A stretch of DNA of 64,000 nucleotides from Acidobacteriaceae bacterium (GTDB lineage Bacteria; Acidobacteriota; Terriglobia; Bryobacterales; Bryobacteraceae), in assembly GCA_019240475.1 (NCBI GenBank), contig JAFAYI010000026.1, positions 124,001 through 188,000 of the forward strand, read 5' to 3'. The position numbers and the translations under genes were made by a program. Positions 40,410 to 49,085 of the stretch are shown here, piece by piece. The notes below the pieces were generated by a model. That model saw only the letters and a program-made list of their open reading frames with translations. It had not been told where the DNA came from and did no database searches. The stretch's first letter is position 1. Every line of letters begins with the position of its first letter.

Positions 40410-40547
40410 AAGAACCGCTCTTCTCTCTTACACGCCGGTTTCCAAACCCGCAAGCGCCTGACTCAACGCCACTTGGCTCCATGCAGCCCGGACGCGTCCA
40501 TGGTTGAAATCCACCATCCGTGGGCGCATTCCACCGTACGGCGGCGC

Positions 40548-41315
40548 CTAATACGGCAGCGTGAACTTAAACGTCGAGCCGTGCTCGCCGTCGCTTTCTA
40601 CCCAAATGCGGCCTCCGTGCGCGGCAATAATCTTGCGGCACACCGCCAGGCCCAATCCCGTCCCGGCCACCTCTTTGCCGTGCAGCCGCTTGAACGGCAG
40701 GAACACCTGCTCATGAAAACGCGCCTCAATCCCTTTGCCGTTGTCGCTCACGGAAACGACAAACGCGTCGGCTCCCTCCTGCGCCGATATCTCGATGACC
40801 GGAGCCTCTTCGGAGCGGTAAGCGATCGCATTCGTCACTAGTTGTTCGAACACCTGCGCGATCTGCGTCTGGTCGACGGGCGCATCGGGCAGTTCGCCGA
40901 AACTAATGCGCGCTTCCGATTCTCGAACGCGAGCATTAAGCTTGAACAACGCCGATTGCGCAATCGCTCCCAAATTCGCCATCCTGCGGTGCGGCGAGCT
41001 GCCGGACCGCGAATATGCCAGCAGAGCTTGCAGCAGGCTCGTCGCTTGCTGCGCTCCTCGAATTACGAACCCTATGAATTCGTTGGTCTCAGCGTCTTCG
41101 GCGTGCTTTCGTTGTAACAACTGCGCATAGGCGGAAACGGCGCGTAACGGCTCTTGCAGATCGTGGCTGGCGGCGTAGACGAAATCCTGCAGTTCTTTCA
41201 CTGCCCTTTCGGCCTCCGCCTGCGCTGCCTGTTGCGCGGCGGAACATTCCTCTAACGCTCTCTTTAGCCGCTCGTTCTCCCGGAATGGATCGGCTAACTC
41301 GGCCTCTGTCGGCAT
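40548..41315 (-). CDS. Soluble sensor histidine kinase without sensor domain
   Basis: A 255-residue cytoplasmic kinase. An N-terminal coiled coil (about residues 8-45) leads into the HisKA domain with phospho-His 51 in ASHDLQEPLR, then HATPase: N box LVTNAIAYRS, G1 DNGKGI, G2 GTGLGLAVC and the terminal GSTFKFTLP. The SHDLQEPLR form resembles kinases of the phytochrome/PAS group, but here the sensory part is absent, and no response regulator is adjacent. It may act in trans with a separate sensor, or be a remnant of a larger kinase; the frame is intact and starts with ATG 41315. Confidence 0.9.
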   Translation of the reverse strand: MPTEAELADPFRENERLKRALEECSAAQQAAQAEAERAVKELQDFVYAASHDLQEPLRAVSAYAQLLQRKHAEDAETNEFIGFVIRGAQQATSLLQALLAYSRSGSSPHRRMANLGAIAQSALFKLNARVRESEARISFGELPDAPVDQTQIAQVFEQLVTNAIAYRSEEAPVIEISAQEGADAFVVSVSDNGKGIEARFHEQVFLPFKRLHGKEVAGTGLGLAVCRKIIAAHGGRIWVESDGEHGSTFKFTLPY

Positions 41316-41356
41316 GCACCTCGCTTATAGATACGAAATACCACCCACAGGCGGAC

Positions 41357-43399
41357 TTAGGCGGCCCGCAGAAGTCCCAATCGCTCCAGCAAAGCGTTCG
41401 CGTCCGGATCGCGGCCCATGAAACGGCGATACAGTTGCGCGGGGTCCTCGCTGTCGCCGCGCTCCAAAATGTAGCGGCGATACTCCCGCCCCGTCTCCGT
41501 GCTAAAGATGCCCTCGCGCCGGAACCGGCTGAACGCGTCCGCATCCAAAACTTCGGCCCACTTATACGAGTAGTAGCCTGCGCCATACGCGACCGGGCTC
41601 GAAAACAGATGCGTGAAGCTTGTAATCATCGCGTAATCCTCCGGCAAAGGAGCCGGCGAAAACTGTGCAAGAACCTTCCGAGCGTACGCCAAGACGTCTT
41701 CGCCCCTGCTCGCATCGTACTCGCGGTGCAACTTCAAATCCACCATTCCGAAGCCCAACTGCCGCATCTGCTGGTTAGCCGTGCGGAACGTTCGGGCTCG
41801 CCTCATTTTCTGAAAAAGTTCGTCCGGGATCGCCTCGCCGGTCTTGTAGTGCCGCGCGAACAGGCGCAGCGCATCCTCTTCCATGCACCAGTTCTCCATA
41901 ATTTGTGACGGTAGCTCCACAAAATCCCAGGGAACGTTCGTGCCGGCCAGCGTCCGTATCGGAACGCGGCTCAGCGTGTGATGCAGCAAATGCCCGAACT
42001 CGTGAAACACGGTTTCGACTTCGCGGTGGGTCAGCAGCGACGGCCGATCCTCGACCGGAGGCGTCAAGTTGCCGCAGATTATTCCAAGATGCGGCGCCCC
42101 TTTCTCCGGATTGCCGATGATGAGTGAATCCATCCAGGCGCCCCCGCGCTTGTTCTCGCGCGGAAACCAGTCGCTATAGAATCCGCCCAATAACTCGCCG
42201 GAGCCCGCGTCCTCTACGCGGTAATACTTCACCGCCGGGTCCCAGCCCGGAATGCCCGGCTCCTCGATCACCTTGATTCCAAGCACGCGGCTGAAGATGT
42301 CGAACATTCCCGCCACCACTCGGTCTAACTGGAAGTAGGGCCGTAACTCCTCTTCGTCGAAATCGTACAGCGCCTTGCGCTGCTTCTCAGCCAGATACGA
42401 CGCGTCCCACGCCTCCACGTCTTCATAGCCCAGCGTCTTGCCCATCTCGGCCAGACTCCGGTTCTCTTCTTCGAAGAACGGCTTTGTCTTGCGGTGCAGA
42501 TCCTCCAAAAATGCCTGCGCCTCTTCGCCCCGGTGCGCCATGCGATCTTCGAGCACCAGATCGGCGAAATCCTTGTACCCCAGCAGCCCAGCCTTCTCGC
42601 GCCGCAAGCGCAGGATCTCAACCAGCAGCTCCCTGTTATCGTACCGCCCGGATGCCGCTCGCGTGTTAAAGGCTTCGTATAACTCACGCCGGATCGCTCG
42701 GTCGTCGAGGTAAGTCATCGCCGCCGTATAACTCGGGCCTTGCAGCGTCAGCCGCCATCCTTCCTTGCCCTTGGCTTTCGCGCTTTCTCTCGCGGCCATT
42801 CGCGCTGATTCCGGCAGCCCCGCCAACTTACTCTCGTCCGTTAGAATCAGCTCGTAGGAGTTAGTCGCATCCAGAACATTTTCTGAAAACTTCGTCGTCG
42901 CCTTGGTTAGCTCGACGTCCATCGCCTCCAGCTTCTTCTTCCCTTCCGGATCGAGGTCGGCGCCCGAACGCCGGAACCCGCTCATAGTCTTTTTCAGGAA
43001 TCGTTGATGCACCGCCGCCATCCCGGTCACCGAACCGCTCTGCTCTACCGCCTTGATCGCTTCCCAGAGCTTCGCATCCAGCGGGATCGAGGTGTAAAAC
43101 ATGCTCACCGGTTCCTGTATTGCGTTGAAGGCCGCGCGCAGCTCCGGCGTAGTCGCAACCCCCTCCAGATGGCGAACCACGGAAACGGCGAAATCGAGCG
43201 GCTCCGTCATCTTGTCCAGCGCCAGCAGAACGTTCTCATACGAGCGAGCCGCATCCGAACCGCCCACGTCCGCCAGCCGCTGCCGCATCTGCTTGAGCAA
43301 GAGCTCGATCGCGGGCTCTACGTCCCCCGCCTTGATCGAATCGAATGGAATGGGGAATCGCTCCGTCAGAAGCGGATTCTCTGTGAGTGTTTCCGTCAT
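41357..43399 (-). CDS. M3-family oligopeptidase (oligopeptidase A/Dcp-like)
   Basis: A 680-residue thimet-type zinc metallopeptidase of the cytoplasm (no signal peptide) that degrades peptides of up to about 20 residues. The zinc motif is [10 protein letters not shown] with the third ligand Glu about 25 residues further ([10 protein letters not shown]). The helical N-terminal half, the [11 protein letters not shown] and [21 protein letters not shown] blocks are typical of PrlC/Dcp. Length is normal. It is followed downstream only by the kinase, and preceded by two M13 peptidase genes on the same strand, giving a peptidase cluster. Confidence 0.94.
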   Translation of the reverse strand: MTETLTENPLLTERFPIPFDSIKAGDVEPAIELLLKQMRQRLADVGGSDAARSYENVLLALDKMTEPLDFAVSVVRHLEGVATTPELRAAFNAIQEPVSMFYTSIPLDAKLWEAIKAVEQSGSVTGMAAVHQRFLKKTMSGFRRSGADLDPEGKKKLEAMDVELTKATTKFSENVLDATNSYELILTDESKLAGLPESARMAARESAKAKGKEGWRLTLQGPSYTAAMTYLDDRAIRRELYEAFNTRAASGRYDNRELLVEILRLRREKAGLLGYKDFADLVLEDRMAHRGEEAQAFLEDLHRKTKPFFEEENRSLAEMGKTLGYEDVEAWDASYLAEKQRKALYDFDEEELRPYFQLDRVVAGMFDIFSRVLGIKVIEEPGIPGWDPAVKYYRVEDAGSGELLGGFYSDWFPRENKRGGAWMDSLIIGNPEKGAPHLGIICGNLTPPVEDRPSLLTHREVETVFHEFGHLLHHTLSRVPIRTLAGTNVPWDFVELPSQIMENWCMEEDALRLFARHYKTGEAIPDELFQKMRRARTFRTANQQMRQLGFGMVDLKLHREYDASRGEDVLAYARKVLAQFSPAPLPEDYAMITSFTHLFSSPVAYGAGYYSYKWAEVLDADAFSRFRREGIFSTETGREYRRYILERGDSEDPAQLYRRFMGRDPDANALLERLGLLRAA

Positions 43400-43427
43400 C
43401 GTTTTCTAATTCAAGCGTAAGTGGTAC

Positions 43428-45473
43428 TTACCAGACGCGGCATCCTTTGCCATTGGCTGGATACATCTTATCGCCAACTTTGCATCCGAAAGCCTGGCTA
43501 AACTGCGCAATGTTCGACACCACGCCGTTCACCCGGAACTGCGGCGGCGAGTGCGGGTCCGTTTGCGCCAGCAATCGCGCGTCTTCCGGCCGCGAGTTCT
43601 GGCACCAGATCTGCGCGTACCCAAGGAAAAACTGCTGCGCCTGCGTGTACCCATCCTGTTTCGCGGTAACGGGAACGCTCTTCTTCGCCAAATCGTCCAT
43701 CAGCGCGTAATACGCCAGATGAATGCCGCCGTTGTCCGCCGTATTCTCGCCGAGCGTCAGTTTCCCGTTCACATTCACGCCCGGAACGGCCGTGAAGCCC
43801 CCATATTCGTCCACAATGCACTTTGAGAGCTTCTCGAATTGGTCCGCGTCGCTCTTCTGCCACCAATCCCGCAGGTTCCCGTCGGCGTCGAATTGACGAC
43901 CCTCGTCGTCGAACCCGTGCGTCAATTCATGGCCGATCACCACGCCCACGGCGCCATAATTCACAGCGTCGTCGGCGCTGTTCGAATAGAAGGGCGGCTG
44001 CAGAATACCCGCCGGAAAATTGATATTGTTCTCGGTCGGATTGTAGTAGGCATTCACTGTCGGCGGCGTCATGCCCCATTCCGTCCGGTCCGCCGGCTTG
44101 CCGATCTTGTTCCGCTCCCGCGCGCTTTCAAACTCGTTGGCCCGATACCAATTCCCGAAGTAATCGTTATCCACGATATTGACCGACGAATAATCGCGCC
44201 ACTTATCCGGATACCCTATCTTGTTCATCACGCCATGCAGCTTAATCATGGCCTGCCGCTTTGTTTCCGGGCTCATCCACTTGAGCGATTCGATGTCTTT
44301 GCCCATCTCCTGCTCAATCTCATGCACCATCTCGAGCGTGCGCTGCTTGCCCTGCTCTCCGAATGTCTTCTCCACGAACTTCTGCCCCAGCGCCTCGCCT
44401 AATTCATCGTCTGTCGCCGAAACGCAGCGCTTCCATCGCGGCTTGAGCTGTTTCGTTCCGGAGAGCGTGTGGCCGTAGAAATCGAAATTCTCATCCACGA
44501 ACGCCTTCGGCAGAAGCGCTGCGCTCCCGCTCAGATAATGCCACGCCATATAGGTCTTCAAATCGTCGATGCTGTTCTTTGTCAGCAGCCCGTTCAACGC
44601 TTTAAAGAAATCCGGGACGCTCACATTCAGCTTGGAAAACGCCGGCGCCTTCAGGTCCGTGAAAAACTCGTTGAACTTGAAATCCGGATTGGCCTGTTCG
44701 AAATCGCTGGTCGGCGTCTCGTGAACCAATAGCTGAGGATTGCGCCGGCTCGTGACATCCAGCGACGCCTTCGCCAGTTCGGTCTCGATCGACATCACGG
44801 CCTGGGCTTTTTTCGCTGCTTCGTCCGCCGGCGCGCCTTCGAGTTCGAACATCTTCGCCACGTGCGCGACATATTTGTCGCGAATCTCTTTCGATTTCTC
44901 GTCCGTCCTGAAGTAAAAATCCTTCTCGGGCAGCCCGAGCCCGCCCTGATCCAGGTCGGCGATCATCATCTTTGCGTCTTTCGGATCGGGCGACGAGCCG
45001 AAACTGAAAAAGACATCGATCTGCTCCGATTGCAACCGCGCGACCTCGTCGGTCAGTTCTTGCAAGTTCCCGACATGATCGATGCGCTCCATCTCGCTCT
45101 TCAGCGGCGACGTGCCTCTTTGTTCGATCACCGGCTCGTCCATGCAGGAGCCGTAAAACCCGCCGATCTTTTGGTCGATGGGCGAGCGGTCCTGATGGTG
45201 CTCGGAATCCTCCAGAATCCCGCGCAAGACAGCCTGGTTGCGATCAAACAGTTCGTTGAATCTTCCCCAGCGGCTTTGGTCGGGCGGGATCGGATTGTTT
45301 TTCATCCAGTTCCCGCAGGCGTACTGGTAGAAATCGTTGCATGGGTTCGCCGACTTATCGATCGCCTCCAGGTCGACCCCGCTATGCTCCTGCCCCGGCC
45401 CGGCTTGGCACCACGCCGCGCCCGCCAACATCGCGCTCAAGACCGCATGTAGCCAAACGTTCCATTTACCCAT
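43428..45473 (-). CDS. M13-family metallopeptidase (neprilysin/PepO-like), copy 1
   Basis: A 681-residue exported zinc endopeptidase. A signal peptide (VLSAMLAGAAWCQ) precedes the NPCNDFYQYACGNWMK motif. Zinc ligands are in VIGHELTHGFDDEGRQFD and the third ligand in GENTADNGG; NAYYNPTENNINFPAGILQPPF is the substrate-binding block (split here as NAYYNPTENN and INFPAGILQPPF), and the chain ends with the family CRVW. It would cleave peptides in the periplasm. Copy 2 lies 36 bases upstream on the same strand with high similarity along the whole length, showing a tandem duplication. Confidence 0.96.
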   Translation of the reverse strand: MGKWNVWLHAVLSAMLAGAAWCQAGPGQEHSGVDLEAIDKSANPCNDFYQYACGNWMKNNPIPPDQSRWGRFNELFDRNQAVLRGILEDSEHHQDRSPIDQKIGGFYGSCMDEPVIEQRGTSPLKSEMERIDHVGNLQELTDEVARLQSEQIDVFFSFGSSPDPKDAKMMIADLDQGGLGLPEKDFYFRTDEKSKEIRDKYVAHVAKMFELEGAPADEAAKKAQAVMSIETELAKASLDVTSRRNPQLLVHETPTSDFEQANPDFKFNEFFTDLKAPAFSKLNVSVPDFFKALNGLLTKNSIDDLKTYMAWHYLSGSAALLPKAFVDENFDFYGHTLSGTKQLKPRWKRCVSATDDELGEALGQKFVEKTFGEQGKQRTLEMVHEIEQEMGKDIESLKWMSPETKRQAMIKLHGVMNKIGYPDKWRDYSSVNIVDNDYFGNWYRANEFESARERNKIGKPADRTEWGMTPPTVNAYYNPTENNINFPAGILQPPFYSNSADDAVNYGAVGVVIGHELTHGFDDEGRQFDADGNLRDWWQKSDADQFEKLSKCIVDEYGGFTAVPGVNVNGKLTLGENTADNGGIHLAYYALMDDLAKKSVPVTAKQDGYTQAQQFFLGYAQIWCQNSRPEDARLLAQTDPHSPPQFRVNGVVSNIAQFSQAFGCKVGDKMYPANGKGCRVW

Positions 45474-45509
45474 CGCATTCAGTGTAATCGTCCGGTCACA
45501 ATCTCGCGC

Positions 45510-47552
45510 CTACCAGACGCGGCAGCCATTTGCTGCAACCATCGGTTGCCCCGCCGAGCATCCGAACGCCTTGGCGAACTCCGGCATATTCTCCACCACC
45601 CCGATCACGCGGAATTCACCCGGCGAGTGCGGGTTCGTCCGCAGAGAAGTTCTTAGCGACTCCGGCCGTTGGTTCTGGCACCAGATCTGCGCGTATCCAA
45701 GGAAGAACCGCTGTTGCGGCGTGAACCCATCCAGCGTGTTCTTAGCCACCGTGCCGTTTTCCATCGCGCCCAGCAGCGCCATATACGCCAGCCGAATGCC
45801 CGCATTGTCCGCGCCGTTTTCGCCAAGCGTTAGGCGGCCGTTGATCTTTTCACCCTCCACCGGGCTGAAGTTCGAGTACTCGTTCGCGATACAATCCACG
45901 CGATTCTTGAACTCCGTCGCGTCCTGCGACGTCCACCAGTCGCGCAAATTCCCATCGGCGTCGAACTGCCGCCCCTGGTCGTCGAAGCCGTGCGTCAGCT
46001 CGTGCCCGATCACCGCTCCAATTCCGCCGAAGTTCACCGCCATGTCCGCGGTGCTGTTATAAAACGGAGGCTGCAAAATGCCCGCCGGGAAATTGATGTT
46101 ATTCTCCATCGGGCTGTAATACGCGTTCACTGTCGGAGGGCTCATCCCAAACTCGGAGCGGTCCACCGGTTTGCCGATCTTACTCAAATTTCTGTGCACC
46201 TCGAACTCTCGCGCTCGTTCCGTGTCTCCTACCAGGTCTCCGTCCACGATATTTACACTCGAATAATCGCGCCACTTATTCGGATATCCAATCTTGTTGG
46301 TTACTCCCTTCAGCTTCGCCAGAGCCTGCTGTTTGGTGGTATCGCTCATCCAGGTAAGCGACTTGATATCGGTCTCCATTTCGTTTTCGATGATGCCGAC
46401 CAGTTGTTGCGTCTTCTCTTTCGATTGCCCGGCAAAGGCCTTTTCTACATACTTCTGCCCCAGCGCCTCGCCCAAGCTGCGGTCCGTCAGTTGAACGCAC
46501 CGCTTCCAGCGCGGCTGTAGCTCTTTCGCGCCCGTCAGAACCTGGCCGTAAAACGCAAAATTCAGGTCGACGAACGGCTTGCTCAAAAGTGGAGCGTAAG
46601 CCGACACCTCATGCCAGATCAGGTAATTCTTCAAGTCTTCCAAGCCTGTCGATTCGACCGTCCCATTCAGCGCCTTGAAATAATCCGGGACAGAAACGTT
46701 CATCGAAGAAAACTCCGGGGTGTGGCGTTCCGCCAGATACTCTTTGAAATTGAAGTTCGGAGTAAGTGCCTCGAACTCCGCAAGCGACATCTTGTGATGC
46801 GTCAAGTTCGGGTTCCGTCGCGAGACCCGATCGAGCGAAGCCTTCGCAAGCGCGGTCTCGATGGTCAGAATCGCCTGCGCCTTCGCATCCGCCTCCGTCG
46901 GCGAATCGCCGAGCAATTGGAACATCTTCGAGATATGGTCGACATACTTCTTGCGCATCTCCTCGTCCTTGGCTTCCAGGTAATAGCTACGGTCGGGAAG
47001 CCCTAGCCCACCTTGATCCGCATCGGCAATCTCAACGGTCGATTTATCCGGATCGGGTTCCGACCCGAAGATAAAGAACGCCATGACGCCCTGGCGATGC
47101 AGTCGCGCCACTTCGGCCGCAAGTTCCGGCTTGTCCTTCAAGGCCCGAATCTTTTCAATCTCCGGCAGCAGCGGCTTATCGCCTTCCTGGTCTGCTCGTC
47201 CTTCGTCCATGCAAGAGCCATAGAACGCTCCGATCTTCTGGTCAATGGCAGAGCGGTCTTGGTGTTTGGCCGAATCCTCCAATATTTGGTGCAGCACCTC
47301 CTGGTTGCGGTCTGCCAGTTCCTGGAAACGGCCCCAGACCGCATACATGCCGGGGATGGGATTCTCCTTCATCCAGTTGCCGCAGGCGAACTTGTAGAAA
47401 TCCTGGCAAGGATTTACCGTTCGGTCCATGGCGCCCACGTCCACGCCGCTCGAGGGCGTGTCTTGCGCCAGAAGCGCGGCAGAAAACAGCAGCAGGCCGG
47501 AGGCGATGCGTACAAGCCCCGAAGCGATGCGCGCAGAAGATGATCCGTGCAT
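45510..47552 (-). CDS. M13-family metallopeptidase, copy 2
   Basis: A 680-residue paralogue of the next gene, with the same blocks: NPCQDFYKFACGNWMK, NAYYSPMENNINFPAG, VIGHELTHGFDDQGRQFD, GENGADNAG and terminal CRVW. The signal peptide (SGLLLFSAALLAQ) contains a small internal repeat (RIASGLVRIASGL). ATG 47552 is preferred over TTG 47570 because it opens the signal peptide; the stop of the DedA gene lies four bases upstream, so the two are probably co-transcribed. Divergence between the copies is spread over the whole chain, so the duplication is not recent. Confidence 0.96.
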   Translation of the reverse strand: MHGSSSARIASGLVRIASGLLLFSAALLAQDTPSSGVDVGAMDRTVNPCQDFYKFACGNWMKENPIPGMYAVWGRFQELADRNQEVLHQILEDSAKHQDRSAIDQKIGAFYGSCMDEGRADQEGDKPLLPEIEKIRALKDKPELAAEVARLHRQGVMAFFIFGSEPDPDKSTVEIADADQGGLGLPDRSYYLEAKDEEMRKKYVDHISKMFQLLGDSPTEADAKAQAILTIETALAKASLDRVSRRNPNLTHHKMSLAEFEALTPNFNFKEYLAERHTPEFSSMNVSVPDYFKALNGTVESTGLEDLKNYLIWHEVSAYAPLLSKPFVDLNFAFYGQVLTGAKELQPRWKRCVQLTDRSLGEALGQKYVEKAFAGQSKEKTQQLVGIIENEMETDIKSLTWMSDTTKQQALAKLKGVTNKIGYPNKWRDYSSVNIVDGDLVGDTERAREFEVHRNLSKIGKPVDRSEFGMSPPTVNAYYSPMENNINFPAGILQPPFYNSTADMAVNFGGIGAVIGHELTHGFDDQGRQFDADGNLRDWWTSQDATEFKNRVDCIANEYSNFSPVEGEKINGRLTLGENGADNAGIRLAYMALLGAMENGTVAKNTLDGFTPQQRFFLGYAQIWCQNQRPESLRTSLRTNPHSPGEFRVIGVVENMPEFAKAFGCSAGQPMVAANGCRVW

Positions 47553-47556
47553 ACCT

Positions 47557-48174
47557 TTAATAACTATCAAAGTTGCGATTGCGCTTGCGCTGCCGCATCC
47601 ACCAGGCCGCTAGCGCGCCTACGGCAAGCACCCCCACAAATAACAGCGTGTAGCGATGCACAAGCTCCATAGCCGCCCTCCAATGCTCGCCGACCAGATA
47701 TCCGACCAGCAGGAACGTCGCCACCCAAATCGCCGCGCCCGCATAGGCGAAGCGCGCGAAAGTCGAATATTCAAGCTCGGACATGCCCGCCACCAGCGCC
47801 GTAAAATGCCGCACGCCGGGTATGAAATAGCCGATCGTCAAAAGCCAGTCGCCGACGCGGTGAAACCATCTGTGGATGCGATCCATGCGCTTCTCTGTCA
47901 CATGAAAGAATCGCCCATGCCGCATCACGATCGAATGACCCAGCGTTCTCCCAATCGTGTAGCTCAGCGAAATGCCGCATACGCTGCCGCCAAAACCGGC
48001 GAGAAACGTAAGCAGCGGATGCAGCCGCCCGGTCGATATTAAATACCCGGAAAAAACCAGCAGAGTCTCGTCCGGAACCGGAAGCCCGACGATTCCCAAC
48101 ACCAGCAATCCGAACAGCCCCGCATACCCGTAATGCGAAAGCCAGCCCAGCAGCGATTCCATGCGCGCGAGCAT
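47557..48174 (-). CDS. DedA-family membrane protein
   Basis: A 205-residue inner-membrane protein of the VTT/DedA family, thought to move phospholipids (or undecaprenyl phosphate) between leaflets. The motif block GLPVPDETLLVFSGYLIS, with the acidic residue in the re-entrant loop, and the second FGGSVCGISLSYTIGRTLG plus PGVRHFTALVAGMSEL are diagnostic. Hydrophobic segments lie at about 18-38, 50-70, 135-160 and 172-190. An internal ATG at 48162 is an alternative start four residues in. It overlaps nothing upstream and leads into the M13 copy 2. Confidence 0.93.
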   Translation of the reverse strand: MLARMESLLGWLSHYGYAGLFGLLVLGIVGLPVPDETLLVFSGYLISTGRLHPLLTFLAGFGGSVCGISLSYTIGRTLGHSIVMRHGRFFHVTEKRMDRIHRWFHRVGDWLLTIGYFIPGVRHFTALVAGMSELEYSTFARFAYAGAAIWVATFLLVGYLVGEHWRAAMELVHRYTLLFVGVLAVGALAAWWMRQRKRNRNFDSY

Positions 48175-48266
48175 AGCAGGATTTCATCGCTGCGCCGAAA
48201 CTCTGAGCCTGCCATTCGCCTTTTTAGACCGCAGCCTCCTGGCAACTGCTGCGATACCATTCCACT

Positions 48267-48575
48267 ATGGCCCAGCCTGCCAGCCTCTTCGAGGTGAAGT
48301 GCCCGTGTTGTGGATCGACCCTGCAAATCGATCCCGAAACCGAAGCCGTCATCCAGCACCGTGAGCCCGAAAAAAAACCCGTCATAGAAGATCTTCACGC
48401 CGCGGTCCAGCAGTTAAAGGGCGAAGCCGAGCGCCGCAACCAGGTCTTCGAAAAGAGTTTTGCGTCTCATCTGAGCGGCGAGAAAGTGCGCGAAAAGAAA
48501 TTCGAAGAACTGCTGAAGCAGGCCAAAGAAGATAAGTCGGGCGCTCCTCCCAAGCGGCCCTTCGATCTCGATTAG
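48267..48575 (+). CDS. Small zinc-ribbon-like protein of unknown function
   Basis: A 102-residue soluble protein. The N-terminus FEVKCPCCGSTLQIDPETEAVI holds a CPCC motif like half a zinc ribbon (only one Cys pair, so metal binding would need a partner or dimer). The rest is a charged helical region (about residues 35-90) with coiled-coil character ending in KRPFDLD. I recognise it as a type of protein often seen in acidobacterial genomes but not as a named family. It is convergent with the Nudix gene, with four bases between the stops. Confidence 0.78.
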   Translation: MAQPASLFEVKCPCCGSTLQIDPETEAVIQHREPEKKPVIEDLHAAVQQLKGEAERRNQVFEKSFASHLSGEKVREKKFEELLKQAKEDKSGAPPKRPFDLD

Positions 48576-48579
48576 CCAA

Positions 48580-49005
48580 TCACGGAACGCTCAGCACTCG
48601 CGCGTAATCCCCCCGCGCCAATCGCCGCACGAAATCCATATCGCCGTCCAGGAAGTCCAGCGTCGGAAGCGATTGCGCTTCTATCCAGCATATTTGCTCA
48701 AACACCCTCGCGCGCGGTTCGCCATCGAAGCTGCGCACCGCGAAAAACAGCAAGTGAACGCGGCTCCCGCTCGGGTAATCGTATTCGTAGCGCGCCAGTT
48801 CGCTGCCGATTTGCGCTTCAATTTGCAGCTCCTCGCGAAGCTCTCGCACCAGCCCCTGCTGCGGCGTTTCGCCGTGTTCGACCTTGCCGCCCGGAAACTC
48901 CCATTTCAACGGGTGACGGTCGCTCTTCCTGCGCTGTCCAACCAATATCTCGCGATCGCGATGAATGACGCCGGCCGACACCAGCAAGGGCGCGCGATTT
49001 TTCAT
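48580..49005 (-). CDS. Nudix hydrolase (MutT-like (d)NTP pyrophosphohydrolase)
   Basis: A 141-residue MutT-type hydrolase that removes oxidised nucleotides such as 8-oxo-dGTP or a related substrate. The Nudix box is GGKVEHGETPQQGLVRELREELQ (about residues 39-61; G40, E46, R54, E55, E58, E59 at the expected spacing, split here as GGKVEHGETPQ and QGLVRELREELQ). Strand WEFPGG precedes it. ATG 49005 gives the standard MutT N-terminus; the open frame continues upstream to 49449 across the acnA 3' end and is rejected. Confidence 0.92.
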   Translation of the reverse strand: MKNRAPLLVSAGVIHRDREILVGQRRKSDRHPLKWEFPGGKVEHGETPQQGLVRELREELQIEAQIGSELARYEYDYPSGSRVHLLFFAVRSFDGEPRARVFEQICWIEAQSLPTLDFLDGDMDFVRRLARGDYARVLSVP

Positions 49006-49085
49006 GTCTATATGTCTACGTGTTTGCGGCACGCTTCCACGCATCTTACTGCGCCCGCAGCACGCCCCGAATGGAATTGAGCCCG

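Noticed and set aside
40410..40547. Search for a promoter or terminator between the kinase and the FecR-like gene
   Set aside because: No hairpin with T run and no convincing -10/-35 pair was seen in this 138-base gap.
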